Source: Diphasiastrum complanatum (Eukaryota > Streptophyta > Lycopodiopsida > Lycopodiales > Lycopodiaceae). From it: 64,000 nucleotides of DNA. Under the pieces are notes generated by a model. The model searched no databases, had not been told where the DNA came from, and saw only the letters and a list, made by a program, of their open reading frames with translations. Within the stretch, counting starts at the first letter, position 1. Each line of letters opens with the position of its first letter. The stretch spans positions 29,711,777 through 29,775,776 of the forward strand of contig CM055093.1 of assembly GCA_029204225.1 (NCBI GenBank). The letters run 5' to 3'. Of this stretch, positions 11,301 through 23,820 are shown piece by piece. A program made the position numbers and the translations under genes.

Positions 11301-13240
11301 AAAAAAATATTGATTTTTTAGAGGAAAAATCAGTATTTTACTGGAAAAGTTTTTGTTCGTGATACTTAGAAGTTAGTATGTTGCAAGCTTTAATATGAAT
11401 TTGCCAAGTTTTAAGTTGAAGTCCAATCAGTTGCTAGTCATAAATGTCTCTAGTAGCTTGTTCACATAGGTAGCTACAACAAAGAGGCATTTTGTTAAGA
11501 ACATTCTCAGAATTATCAGGTTGAAAGATAGACTGTCATAGTTTTCCTTCTTGAAATAGACTATTTTTGCAATAATTGCAAGTCTCTTTTGTTTTTGGTA
11601 CAAGTACTTCAACAAGATGTATTCTAGCAGGGCCTCCGTAGCAGGCTACTCCAATACTGCAGATTTCATGTCAATATTTTGAACAACTTTGCATAGAAAC
11701 GTTTGTCTGCTCTTATTGTAGATTAGCTCACTTTTTTTATAGTTCCACCACAAATTTCAAGGATAAGCAAAAAAAAATTGAGAAGTAAAAAAGCAAAAAT
11801 AAAATAAATTTGCGTTCTGGAGAACCCTAACCCTAAAATCTGAAACGCATTTCAGATCATGTTCTGGAATGCATAATACAATACTGGTTCAACCTTCATA
11901 CATAGCATAAATCTGTTTTCAAAATGGCATTCTAGAACGAATTTTTATTATTTTTTTCAACCTAAACCCATTAAAAAGCATTAAAACATAAAATGCTCCA
12001 TTTAAAAAATAAAGCGAGCATTTTGGAACGTATTTTTTATTATTTTTAACTTGAAGCCATTTAAGAACAAAAATAACCAAATAAAAACCCACCAAAAAAC
12101 ATTAAAAACCAAAAAAGATCCTCTAAAAGAAACCATATAACTAATTAAAAACCAAAAACAAACATTGTAACGATATAGAAAACCCTAGTTGGATTCTTTT
12201 AAATTGTGTTCTGGAATGAGAAACGCCCTATGCATCTATGATACATTGATACCAATTTGTGATTTGAAAGGTTGCTTTTGAAACTGTATATGGAATTGGA
12301 GACAAAATTTGCTTTTATTTGAAAGGTAACATGGCCTATAAGGCCAATCCAATTTGCAAAATGAAGACTTTGTCAAAATTTTCATTATCTTGAAGGATTC
12401 ATAGTGCTATCTAAGTTGTAATGATCAGCCATTCGCCACATTTCACAATGCTACATGGGGACAGATGTTGGTACCTCATGTGCTTATTAATGGTAGTCGC
12501 TACCCACGCCCTTTCAATGTTCACATCAGAAGTGGTAACCTAAGATGGCCATAGGATCACGTGTCACTTGTTAGTAGCATAAGATGCCTTTTGGCTTCCA
12601 CTTCTTTGTTTGTGTTGTGAAACCATACAAAATCCACGTCATTATAGAAAATAGAATATTGTACTCAAAGACAATAAAACTAACATGCCAACAAGCAAAA
12701 TGATGAACTCCCCGAACCTCCCTCTCCCTCTCCCTCTCTCTCCTTTTACGCCATCCCTCCCCCTCCCATGGCCCAGTAAAATACTAGGAAGAGCCCTCGC
12801 TCCCCCGCCCCTCCTGCCTCCTCGTCAAGGCCTATATAGGCAACAAATGTGTTGGCAGCTGCTTGCTGCGAACTGCAGACCAAGCAGCCATACTGCCTCA
12901 TGTGTTGCCTACGCATGCACGTTTGCCCAATCTGCTGCTTGCCTACTCATCCATGACCTTTGAGCCAATTGCATGTCAAATTGGTATATCTACCTCTCCA
13001 CATATCTTTGATCAATCATCTCCATCTACCCTACCTCATACCATATTATACACTCCTCCCAAAAGCATATGAAAATTGCTAGGTTACGATCTGAAGATGG
13101 TGATAAAGGATATTCATAATCTTAAAATGGAGGTCAAAATGCAATGAGCAGATAATAGCAAGCAATGTCTTGAGCTAGATCACTTAAAGCGAATTTAATA
13201 CAACATGGAGGGCACATGTCACGTACATATCCGACTAAGA
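11300..13240. other. No gene seen; AT-rich intergenic DNA
   Basis: The sequence is AT-rich with recurring GTTCTGGAATG-type words between 11810 and 12240, perhaps an old repeat. Two telomere-like units (CCCTAACCCTAAA, about 11823) are too few to matter. A C/T-rich stretch (CCCTCTCCCTCTCCCTCTC) lies near 12720. No coding region could be supported. Confidence 0.5.
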
Positions 13241-13244
13241 GAAT

Positions 13245-13706
13245 TGAGAATAATCTTTGACATGGATATTCGGCACTCCAGTGTACGAGTTTATTAGTTA
13301 CACCTCGTCATTCTGAACTTGGCCAGAAATGTAATTAATAACCTTGTGAGGGCTCATGCACTCCAAGTAGGACATGTGGAGCGGTCCATGGTGATTAATG
13401 GCTTCTATGCATGTTGAGGAGATCAAAAGCGATTGACTAAGGATTTAGTAAAGGATCAGTCTTGGAAGGAATATTTCTAGGCTCCAAGGGTCTATATATA
13501 CCTACAGGAACTCGCCCTCCTCCACTTCCAAATTTTGGTTTTCAGTTGCTAGACACCTCTCCTCTCCTGTATTCAATCATGGTGGCTCAAGGGTGAAGCT
13601 GATTGGGGTTTGACTTTCAGTTTGTATTTGGTTGGGTGGTTTGGCTCCACAACACTCCTTTTGGCATATGTAGTAGGATCTTAAGGATCTACACTTGGCA
13701 ATCTTT
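13245..13706 (+). repeat. Dispersed LTR-like repeat, copy 1
   Basis: This matches 30199-30632 in the same orientation. Shared words include CTCCAGTGTA, ATAACCTTGTGAGGGC, GGTCTATAT, AGGAACTCG, ATGGTGGCTCAAGGGTGAAG (CCATGGCTCAAGGGTGAAG in copy 2) and GTTGGGTGGT. Identity is roughly three quarters by eye. The GGTCTATATATACC box near 13490 could be an LTR promoter, but no element coding region is clearly attached. Confidence 0.65.
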
Positions 13707-13831
13707 ACAGCACACACCTCTTCAAACGAAAGATCCAAGCATTGCAGCAGGGACGAGCTCAACACAAACAGGCATCCAAGACTTGGGCATCACTCCTTAA
13801 CAATGATGACGTTAGTAAATAATCCCCTCAT

Positions 13832-15400
13832 ATGACTAGTATCAATACTGCCACTCTTTTCAAAGAAATGTTACAAGAGCAACAAGCACATATTGTTATA
13901 GTTCGGGGTATTATCAACACCCAAGATGCATTGGAAGAGGCGCATAGCTTCTTGAATCTACACATAGCCATCATAATCAAAGCATTGACCATGCTTGGAG
14001 AACAAAGAAAGACAATACAACATTCATTTCACTTCCTTGGAAGAATGTAGGTACATGCTAAGCCTTAAGACCAAATTAAAAGGAACACGCATATATTTAA
14101 ATGATGATCTCACTTATATGCAAGTTGAGGAACAAAGAAAAGCCTTCCAAGAAGCACGCAAGATAGGTAGGATTGCTATCTATAGAGATCGGCAGGTGAA
14201 GTATATTGATAGCAAGCGGAAACAAGTAGTTAGGTCCTCGAGCACAAGAGTGGCATGCGTCCCCTTCCGCACAAGAGTGGCCCGGGTCCCCTTCCGCATA
14301 GGTTGGGGTTTAGAGTTTGGAATTGTAATGGGATTTACTCTTCATCCACGGCTGGGAATTTATTGGATTTCATCACGTATAGGGATATACTACATGATTG
14401 GGCATGTCATTGCAAAGCTTTATGGCACTATTCTTCAGTCTGCAATGAGTACAAAGGCAAAGACCAAGAGACTTTAGCTATAGGTCAGGCTGGCTTCAGG
14501 GTGCATTACTCCACCATTGATCATGTCATTACACTCAAATCCATTATTGAGCAAGCCAAACATAGACGAAAGAGAGTTTTTGTTGCTGTGTGGACTTTAG
14601 GAAAGCCTTCGACTCGGTTCCATAGCCCTTGCTTATCCAAAGGTTGCAGGACTTAGGTTTTTCTTCTGACACATATTGGCAGTGATGGCACTCTATGAGA
14701 GTCTAGGGTTGTTTCAAAAGTGAGTCTGGAGTTTCTTATTCCCACATGGAGTACTATTGGGGTGAAACGGGGATGCTCCCTTTTACCCACTCTCTTTGGT
14801 TTATATATTGATAAGCTTGAGGAAATTATTGGCCAGAATGGTGGTTTGGGCTATAGTCTTGGAGATATCTTAACTGCCATATTATTGTAGGTAGTTGATG
14901 TGATTATTCTTGCTGAGTTTGTAGTTCCACCTATACAGCTTGGAGCCACACCACCTCCTCGAGACATTTGATATCTCTATCACAGATATCCCTTCGAGTA
15001 CTCACAAATATATTAGCGATCTATGTACAGAGCATATCTTGATCAAGTATGGCAGGGCCAGCTAGGAAACAAACCAGACTACCATCAAACTCATTTTTTG
15101 GAGTTGGATGTAGCAGAGTTCCCAGTCTTACCATGTTATTTGACTTTAGGCTTGTCTCATGGTCTTAGGCTCATACTAGATCGACTTCATAGTTCATCAC
15201 AACAAGTTGCGATTGAGACCAAACGCTTCCAAGGTATTCCAAGAGAGGCAAGGATTTGCCAGTTATGCTCTTTGGGTGAGGTGGAGTCCAAAGATCACTT
15301 TATCTTCAAATGTCCAGTCTATTATGAGATCAGAGGTAAGTATTATTGCTTATTCTGAGACACATCTATACATGGCACGGGAGATATTCTTACTACAATG
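13832..15400 (+). pseudogene. LINE-type non-LTR retrotransposon remnant (RT and zf-RVT pieces)
   Basis: Several short plus-strand frames together follow a plant LINE ORF2. They are an endonuclease-to-RT region, then QAGFRVHYSTIDHVITLKSI (RT fingers, compare QAGFRxxxSTxDHIxTL), then a degraded palm, and finally the C-terminal zinc-binding motif RICQLCSLGEVESKDHFIF with KCPVYYEIRGKY (zf-RVT). Frameshifts and stops break it at several points and no full palm motif (F/YxDD) could be read. It would have encoded the reverse transcriptase used in target-primed insertion. The 5' and 3' ends were not located. Confidence 0.75.
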
Positions 15401-15760
15401 ATAGCTATTTCAAACAATTCAGCAGAGTCATCCAAATCCACAGCGCCAGATTACATCTTTCTTCTTTAGGAGAAGACCATGAACGTAGGTCTAGAGTCAA
15501 CCAATGATGATTATAATGATGATAATGACACACATACACACAAAGATAAAAGAAAACGTATCAATCAAAGTTAGGTTGTTATTAGAGCCATCTGCCTTGA
15601 GGAGACAAACATCTCATAGACAACCTCCTAGAGGACATCAGTAGCACAATCCCGATCTACATACTACAGCAGCTCGTATTACATGTTTACTCAATATAAA
15701 AAGGACATGACGATAACATTATAGAGCCATTGATAGTAGCAGTAAAGGACACACTGTGAG
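15400..15760. other. No supported gene
   Basis: Short AT-rich stretch between the LINE remnant and the hAT remnant. It may include degraded middle parts of the hAT transposase, but nothing specific could be read. Confidence 0.4.
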
Positions 15761-17435
15761 GGATGGTTTCTAGTGAGGCGTTCAAGGACTTTAGAGGCAT
15801 CAGCACAGATGCGACATTTTTCCAGGCCATTGTGTTTAGAGATAATTTTTGGACACATACAGAGGAGCTATGGGGGTTCTTCGACCCATTTTCTATGTGC
15901 TACGCCTGGTAGACCGTGAGGGGTGCACTCTTGGTCTCATTTATGAGTTCATGGACTGCATCAGCGAGGCGATTCAGACGTCGGCCTTGGATGAGGACAG
16001 GTATGACTCTTCAGTGTCTTGTTTGTTATTTCTCACGATTGTAATTTGTCCGTTGTAGGAGGGACGAGATCTTGCAGATCTAGGAGGCCAGATGGGACTA
16101 CCTCCACCGACCCATCCACGTCGTAGCCCACATGTTGCACCCCTTGTGGCGCTTTACCCGGGATTTGGATGATCGAGAGCTGCACCGCGGATGGGGGGAG
16201 TACACTGAGCATGTATGGCCCGGACCAGGTATATGTGAGAAATCGCTTGGTAGTCTTAATACTGTAGTTGTGTACTCATTGTTAGTGTGTGAATTCAATG
16301 GACTTACGCGTGCCATGTTTCTTTTGCCAACAGGTCCAATGCTCAGGAACATAGCACGACAGCTGATCACCTTTGAGCGCTTCCAATTTCCATTTGATGG
16401 AGAGCACTGTCGGTTGAGGGAGGATCAGCTGAGGCCCGTTATGTGGTGGAGCATCCACGGGTGCAGCACGGGTGACTTGCGACTAGCCGAGAGAGTCCTT
16501 GCACAAGACTGTTCAAGATTCGCTTGTGAGCAGAATTGGAGCACCTAGGCCTTGTATCACACGCAGAAGAGGAACATGTTATCCATCGAGCAATGTAGGC
16601 AGTTGGTGTTTGTGACACCAAATGCCGTATGCTGAGGCACACGCACGGAGAGGGCCATATGATTGAGCTGAGTCACATTATTACCCCATGCTCTAGCTAT
16701 GCTTTGAAGAATTGAGTTGTTTGCAAAATATGCAATGAATTGCAATATACCTGCCTGACAACAATGTATTGTTTGTGGTTGCAAGTGAACCCAAACTCTT
16801 GCTTGGTGGACTCGGCAGCTGCTGCTCCTCAGGGACCACACAGGAGGAGATGGATGATGAGATCTATAGAGAGTTCTATAGACAATCTGTGACGAGGCTT
16901 GAGGAGGGAGAGGAGGAGTGGGCTGAGGGGGATACTGAGGAGGAGGAGATGGGGACAGAGGCACAGGGGGATGACCGGGCTGACCTGTTGGTGGACCTTG
17001 ATGCGGAGATAGAGGAGGAGCCAACCATTCCTGCAAGTAGGCCTAGAGGGAGACCTAGAGGTTTTGGGAGGGGGGGGGTGAGTTCACTTTTTGTAGACAG
17101 GAGTGGAGCATCACAGGCAGTTGTTGGCCATACATCATCACAGTGGGTAGGGCCATCCCAGGGCGTAGGATCACAGCCACCTGACACACATACACGTTGG
17201 TGTAGACAGAGGGGTGGGGGCAGCCAGAGGGGGGGCACAGGGAGGACAAAGAGGCAGAGGTAGGGGCAAGGGGAGGGGGAGGACGAGCACGGGCAGCAGA
17301 GCCAATGCATGCAGCAGCAAAGCCATGGTCTCACCACGGCGTATGGTTTCCTCTGATTCATATGCAGACCCTTGGGATCAACAGGCAGGCACATACTCGG
17401 AGGATTTCGATTACCATGACTCCGACGAGTCTTAG
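15760..17435 (+). pseudogene. hAT transposase, C-terminal half with dimerisation domain
   Basis: Plus-strand frames read FFQAIVFRDNFW, then WGVLRPIFYVLRLVDREGC, YEFMDCISEAI, RWDYLHRPIHVVAHMLHP, and finally LAERVLAQDCSRFACEQNWS followed by HTQKRNMLSIEQCRQLVFV. This order matches plant hAT transposases: the region after the catalytic core, then the C-terminal hAT dimerisation domain (CSSSxCERNWS, HTKKRNRL). The 16769-17435 part encodes an acidic then Gly/Arg-rich tail (EEGEEEWAEG, RPRGRPRGFGRGG), common in this family. A small intron or indel separates 16020-16060. It is broken by frameshifts. It could be the other half of the 7.9-8.5 kb fragment's family, but a host gene lies between them. Confidence 0.8.
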
Positions 17436-17588
17436 TTGTATAGTTTTCATTATGTTCATCGAACATCATTGTACCCCATTTTGGTGCCATGTGGCCCGAT
17501 ATTATATATTATGATGATGTTATTCACAACAGATGCCATGATTTAGCGTGGTTCTTTATTGTTTCAGATCCGTTTTATGGTTTATGGT

Positions 17589-17589
<1 letters not shown>

Positions 17590-17637
<48 letters not shown>
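17590..17637. repeat. (AG)n microsatellite
   Basis: Twenty-four uninterrupted AG units directly downstream of the hAT tail. Confidence 0.95.
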
Positions 17638-17640
<3 letters not shown>

Positions 17641-17709
17641 AATATGGTCAGCATGATTTCGCAACGTTTCGGTATGGTTCCTTATGATTTCATTTCATTT
17701 GGTTGTCAT

Positions 17710-17711
<2 letters not shown>

Positions 17712-17762
<51 letters not shown>
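17712..17762. repeat. (GA)n microsatellite
   Basis: About 25 uninterrupted GA units. The sequence between and beyond the two GA arrays repeats ATGGTT and TGATTTC-like words, suggesting a local duplication. Confidence 0.95.
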
Positions 17763-17765
<3 letters not shown>

Positions 17766-17769
17766 CATG

Positions 17770-19850
17770 CGTCAGTATGGTTGAAAATTGATTCATTGCG
17801 ATGCAGTGTGGTTCAGCATGATTCAGCAGGGTTCCTTGTGGATTGCCCTTAATTAGAGCTTTAAACTTATACCCATATTGCCCCCAAAAAAATCAAAAAA
17901 AAAAAAAAACACACTTATGAGAAACGACGTCAAAATCCAGAAACGCGTTTCTGAACGCGTCTCTAGAAACGTGGTGCAACTATGTAAATAGCCACTAAGG
18001 CTATTCATTTATTAGTTATGAGTTTGGAGTCTTAAGCTTTTTGTGAGGGAGTTCCATCTTTGTATTAGAGATCTTTGTTGGAGATCTGTCTGAGCTATCA
18101 ACAGCCATTGATTTCATTAGTCTTCTTTGTTGAAGAATGCTTGTGAATGATTACTTTGCTGCTTTTATGCTATTTTCAATGCCAATTCAAATCATGCACT
18201 TGATTCATCAGATTCTAGTAACTATTTACTAAATAATACATGTAGGAGGAGAGTCATTAATAAGAAAGAAAAATATAATTATCGAACAAAAGTATTACCA
18301 TATTTCATAGCTTTGGTCGTAATGTGCATCTGCCATCAAATCTCCATACTGTACAGATTGTTACGGCGAATTTTGCATACTTCATACTCATACGAGCTCT
18401 CTGTACAGGGCGTAGGTGATACGATGCCAACGTTGCCAACTTCAGAACAGAAACAAATAAAAAAGGAGAACCCGTCATATGAACAGAAGTCTAAGTGAAA
18501 CTTGGCCAAAACAATGGCAATTACCAGGTCAGAAATGAAGGGAATTTAATCAAGTGCCATATTTTCGGACTCTTCAAGCGAAATCCCTCTATCACAATCT
18601 CACAACAGAAACAAGAGCAAAAGAAAACACATTGAATTGAATAGAAGTGTCTTCTGCGTACCATTTTGGGAGCCAGACCGCTGACATCAAAAAGCATCAG
18701 CAGCACGCTCATCTTACAACACAAACAAAGCTAAAACAAACATCATAAAAACCACAGGTAAAACACGAGCCCTGCTCCTGTAGGCCCCCGTAAATGGCCA
18801 GCAACAAAACGTTTCATTATCAGAATGTGCAGGAATCGATCGCAAGAGCAGTAATAAGTGGCAAGCTGAGTGAGCATTTGCGCTTGAATCGCCATGCTGC
18901 TCCACTGCTGCTGGTTGAGGAAGAACCCCACTGCCACTGCACGGAGAGATAGAGAAAGAGAGAGAGAGAGAGACAAAACGCTTTATATGCGCCTTCCTGT
19001 TTTTCCTTTTTGTTTTTGTTTTTTTTTTTGTCGTTCAAGACGTTTTGGCTTCTTCGTGTGCTTTTTTTTTTTTCCCCTTGTCTAGCCACGCGGCTGAAGA
19101 AGGGCATTTTTTTCCCTAAAAACCTTTTGCTATGCTGAAAAGTGATGTCACTATGGAAGGTCATGGACTAAGAGCCCTACCGACCTTTCCCGACATGAAA
19201 TCAATTCCCCGTGAATTTATTTAACTGCGATGGGAGATAAACGAATGAGCTTGTAAGGTGAGATCGCTTTAAAGATGTCTCAAAATCCAATTGCAAGGGA
19301 TGGATTTCATTAAGCAACACAACACCAAACTCAAGCAACTCTCATTTACATATTATTCGAGAACATCATAAAGGCCTTGCCATTATTGTGCTGTTTTGAG
19401 ATTTGTAAATTTTGACATGAGAAATGACCATTTAGTAAGAATGGATGTCGTCATTTTCTAACTTTATGAATTATCATAATTATTTCTATATTTGAGTAAT
19501 TATCATATTACAAACTCAGAATCAATAGTCACATAATTATGGATAACTTTTAAAATAGTAGATTCACAATATTGCAATCATTTTTTAAAAGTAATGACAA
19601 ATTTTATTATTAAGTATTTGTAGTATTATAGATTAATATAAAATTTTCAAAATTAATATTCACGAAAGTAGTAGTAAATTTCAAGATGTTATATTTACAA
19701 TTTCATGATGCACATTCACAATTGCAGAAACTGAAGCTCAATCTCCTTCCAACATATCTGATTTTATACTCTTATTGACCATCACATGTATTATTATAGC
19801 ACTCTTTGCATCTCTCATATTTCTAATACATATCCTCATACTTTATCTAA
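17770..19850. other. No supported gene; possible gene leader on the minus strand at 18.3-19.0 kb
   Basis: Between 18300 and 19090 base composition is less AT-rich, with GA/CT runs (18949-18974) and T-rich tracts, resembling a plant gene leader read on the minus strand. One short minus-strand frame near 18310-18410 (SSYEYEVCKIRRNNLYSMEI, then stop) could be an exon, but I cannot identify it. 19150-19850 is strongly AT-rich and featureless. Confidence 0.3.
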
Positions 19851-20220
19851 TGCAAATCTTTCATCTGTTGGTTGTCATTATGGTTTTCAAGAATTCTTTG
19901 CTCGCATCAAGCCTTATTTTTTTGGGCCATAGTTAAAATATGATCTTCTCAAGCTTATTTGTTTATGCCAGTTCCATGCTCGAAATAAATATTCTCATTC
20001 TAAACCTTACAGTCTTTTTTAGTCTTGGTCTATTCCTCATCAAGAGTGGACTAATATCTTCATGGATTTTATTTGCAGCCTTCCTTGCATCCAATGAGGT
20101 CAAGATGCTTTATGTTAGAACAACCTCGATTTATACATGTCTATACTACCAAATTTCTACCACAAGATGCCCGTTAATTTCTATTCCGAATATTTGATTT
20201 GCATCATGAATTCACCAAAA
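19850..20220 (+). pseudogene. Ty3/gypsy integrase fragment
   Basis: The plus strand, with frame changes, reads SSRVD..YLHGFYLQPSLH.., the degraded counterpart of the gypsy integrase core start (PxxPWxxISMDFIxGLP). FLPQDAR follows it. A related piece lies on the minus strand at 52790-52930. Only this short part is recognisable. Confidence 0.5.
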
Positions 20221-21130
20221 ATTGACAATCTCCAAGTATAGGCACCATGGATGAGTGATATAATGAGCCTCCACTAGATTCATTTCCATCAACAAAACCA
20301 GCCAAAATGCTACTACAACTCCAACATCAAAATGATGCTCACCAATGTAGCTAGTTTTACCATATCTTGACAATTTGCACACATCCACATGAAATTGCTC
20401 AAACATGAGATAGAACTTGAACAACACTTCCTTGCTGCTCCTTTGACCTTACTTGAGTCTTCAATAACCTGCAAAAATAGATCCATAACATCTTTGCCAA
20501 TTGACTCTCCTTTGATGCTCTTGACTAACTCCAGATTGCCAATTCTCTTTTTGCCTTGTTGAAGCCCTTTGAGATCAACCTCTTGATCATCAACTTGATG
20601 TCATGTGACAACCTTAGCATTCAAACATCTAATCCATTCATTAACATCAAATTAACATGAAATTGCAAGAAATCAAGAAAGTAAGCCAAAAATCAAGAAG
20701 ATAGCTAAATGTAGCAAACCTTCACCAAAGTAGGCAAAGTAAGGTATCATCATTCATGATTATTGTTCATTCAAAAGATAGGGGCCCGATTCTAGAGCAT
20801 GATCACAACTCTCATGTGATTTTAGGCACATGCACCACTTTCTCCATCAAAAAAGCTAGAAGCTCCAAGATCTCTTAAAAACAAAATTACAGAATGAACA
20901 ATAGCCTCCAAGTTTAGCATGACCTTAGCTATTTATAGTGGTCATTTTGCCTCTACTATAAGTTTGGGGACTTATTTAGCTAAATTGGGCCTTACAAGCA
21001 TTATTACAATTCCGTTATTCACAATTATAGCGAAGTTGTTCGAGCCACTTTATTAACTGTCCTATTGACTAGTTATAATCTAATTTAGCTCCATGGATAT
21101 ATTACAATCATTAGTAAGCTCATGGGTTAA
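20220..21130. other. No supported gene
   Basis: AT-rich sequence, probably further decayed retroelement. No domain was recognised on either strand. Confidence 0.45.
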
Positions 21131-21430
21131 TTACATGCAGCACATGAGACCATCAAAGTCATTGACTAAGATCTCTTTTCCAGATACATTAGTTTCTAGA
21201 AAATCATGAAAACATCCATCTACTTGCATAGCATCATCTACACAAGAAGATTCACCAAAGCATGTGAGAAAAGCAAAATGAGTCACTTCCACCTGCTTAC
21301 CCTTCTCATCATATGTGAGCGGTGTTTGCCTTTGCCTTGATGTTCTCCTTGGATTTTGACTTGATGAAGGTCCTTCAACACCATCTAAATTAGGATCCAT
21401 GTCATCACCATCACAAAGCACTCTTTTGAG
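21131..21430 (-). pseudogene. Ty1/copia fragment (linker between integrase and RT)
   Basis: Minus-strand reading NPRRTSRQRQTPLTYDEKGK then TCFGESSCVDDAM has the PRRSSR..LTY..KGKQVE pattern found between integrase and reverse transcriptase in copia elements; the intact copia at 57.9-61.4 kb has PRRSSRAKVEPSRLTYQGKG at the same place. Neither flanking domain is present. Confidence 0.6.
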
Positions 21431-21438
21431 ATCTCTGA

Positions 21439-22624
21439 TACATCAACTTTTAGTACTCTGGTTTTGCCGTCTTTCTCGAAGTCCTGAGTGGAAGCAATAA
21501 TATCTGTCCAGACTGAGTGTTGAATATTAGAAGCCTTACCAGTATGATTTGATAGGAAATGACGTGCTTTTGCTCCTCCTATGCTTGGCTTAGTTGGCAT
21601 GTTCCCATTCTTTCTTGAAAGCTTTTCATCTTTTTGAATTTTGACATGTCCCTTATGAAGTCCTACTTTTGATAAAACATCTTCTACTCGAGAGATAGCT
21701 TCCTTTGCTAATGATGTTGGCTTAGTATTCCAAGCAAAAACTGTATGAAGATAAATGATCTTTTCTATTAATCTAACTTTTGCATGAAGAGTGCAAACAT
21801 GCACATTTTTCAAGGGGATAGGTAGCACAGGCTTCCAGTTTGGATCTGCATATTCTCTAGTAATTCCTGTACTCCTAGTAACATCTTTTGCCATTTTCAT
21901 GCAGTACAAACAAGGGTGTTTTGATGTAGCGCCGTGAGAGACATTATACATACATTTCAATGTTTTCAAATCATATGCTAAGTGCCATTCAACATTGAAG
22001 TCTCCAACTCCTGGAACATTGAGAAGTCCTCCATCCATATGGTCCTTGATGATCCTAGGATAAGATGTCCTTGAGAATATCCATGATAATATAATGATCC
22101 TCCTTCAGCACCTGTCCAAAGAATTTATCAGACTTAGCTTACAATGAATTAATACTATTCCATGAATGTAATGTAATAATGAGGCTAGTTACCTGAAACG
22201 CTGCCAACCACCATATATCATTTTCTGACTGGACACTGAATCTGAAATCTTCTTGGTCCTCTATTTGTGATAGAGCACCATTCATGAGAGTTATACTAAC
22301 CCTCTCCATCTTCAGCCCTTTCACAATTTCTGACTCATCTAACTTAAGTACTATGATTATTTTGCCATTCACCTTTTCATAGGTTATATCATAGAATGTG
22401 ACGATGTATCTCAACAAGTAATTTAGATCAACAAATAAGTTGTTTGATGAATTATAGAATATCAATCTTCCATCAGTTTCATACACCTCCTCAATATGAA
22501 ATGGAGTTCCAGTGATCTTATGCATACCTATGTTTAATGTATCCCTCTCTTTCTTCAAGTGATATGTCCTAGGGATTGGGACTTTTCTAATTTGAACTTG
22601 CTTAAAAGCTTCTCTAATTAGTTT
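21439..22624 (-). pseudogene. Transposase-like gene T, copy 1 (C-terminal half only)
   Basis: Minus-strand frames closely match gene T at 38018-39190. Motifs in order are KERDTLNIGMHKITGTPFH, an acidic KLDESEIVKG, WWLAAFQ at a GT donor, then NVPGVGDFNVEWHLAYDLKT, a CLYC zinc-binding pair, and IPLKNVHVCTLH. This layout (acidic block, then a [G/Y]DLK block with CxxC, then a hydrophobic TLH block) is what I recall from uncharacterised DDE-type transposases of eukaryotes; the assignment is inference. It keeps the 14 bases near 22450 that copy 2 lacks. Its homology to copy 2 stops abruptly at 22624, so the N-terminal part is missing. A frame change alters the end after KVDV. Confidence 0.65.
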
Positions 22625-23820
22625 TAGAAACGACGTTCATGACCGGGGTTTCACAACAACGGCTACCTAGTTGCACATTGAGGTGAGTTCTTGACTTGAA
22701 CTTTGTTTCTAGTCACTTGCATTTCTTGAAGTTCTGTTTGTAAGCACTTGACTTAAATTGGAATGGGATGTGAGATGTGTAAGATAGGGTTTTACACTTT
22801 GAAGGAGGTTGTTATGAATGGTCTAGGGAAGTAAGTTTGTTGAGGGACTAATTACGTCAAGTTTTTTTCGAGGTCCTACAGATTTAAGTGTTGCTGATGG
22901 TTGTAATTTTCAGTTGTACTCATTTACATTGGTGACTACTTGTAAAGTTTGGTAGTGAATTGGGTTTTTAAGCATGAACTAGAGCTCAATTGAGAATTAT
23001 AGTAATGAATGTCATATGCTGTGGGGTTAATTAAGGGAAGGATTGATTTTCGGTTATCGACGTTTAGTGAAAGCAAGAACGCTTGTAACCAGGGTTTATT
23101 AGCATGGTTTGAAAGTAATTATATTAATACGATTTTAAAAGCTGAATGTGTTTTACTCTATGCTTGTCTAAGATAGAACTAATAGTTTAAACCCCAATAA
23201 ACCGTCAAAGTTCAGAAGCGTTTTATTTTCATCATTTATGAAGCATGTCAGCTGGACCCGACCTCTGTGAAACACCAGAGCGGGCCGTCCACCATCCGTG
23301 GTTGAAAAACACCACCTTGGTTAAAGCGTCGCACTAGTCACACCCGCCGTCAGTACTGTCTAGCGAAATACCTAGACTCGACCGTCGGCGAAAATACCAC
23401 CGCTTATCAAACAAAGTGGTGCATATAACTTGCACCCCACGAGCACCTCACAGGCAATAAATTGGTTTCAAGCCCATGTAAGATTTTTACTAACTTTAAG
23501 CCAAATTCAATGGAGAAGGAAACTTTAGCAAGATCCTAACGTAAATTAGCAAACAGAAGTTTTCATGAAACCGTAACCCTAGAAAGCTAGTGAATCATTG
23601 CACCAAAAGTGCTAGCACCCCCTCCTTGCAACCGTATCTCTGAGGGCCTGGAAAACTCTCATCGGTTGGGGAGCACGGGGCAATAGAGAGGGCCATCAGG
23701 GTTGGAAGTGGCAAATCCTCTGTTGCTCACGTAGGGCCGAACCGCCATTGGAGTTGGGGCCCCTTGGCCCTTTTAGGACGTTTTGGCTGGACCAACCCCC
23801 TGTCAAAAATGGCTCTAACA
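22625..23820 (+). repeat. LTR-like segment between truncated T and Ulp1 genes
   Basis: The segment ends in GGACGTTTTGGCTGGACC followed by AACCCCCTGTCAAAAATGGC and TCTAACA. These last 46 bases match the last 46 of the gypsy LTR that ends at 54808 with two differences; nothing further upstream matches. The right edge (23820) is sharp because the Ulp1 homology resumes at the next base. The left edge lacks the expected TG and there is no target duplication, so it may be truncated or recombined. Confidence 0.6.

Noticed and set aside
11820-11840. Telomere-like CCCTAACCCTAAA
   Set aside because: Only two units, in AT-rich intergenic DNA; too short to be an interstitial telomere array.
16557-17490. 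Long proline/serine-rich minus-strand open frames
   Set aside because: They are antisense to the hAT transposase end and its acidic, Gly/Arg-rich tail; the composition is a mirror of that low-complexity sequence.
17548-17784. Open frame with long Arg-Glu repeats
   Set aside because: It is only the translation of the two (GA)n microsatellites.
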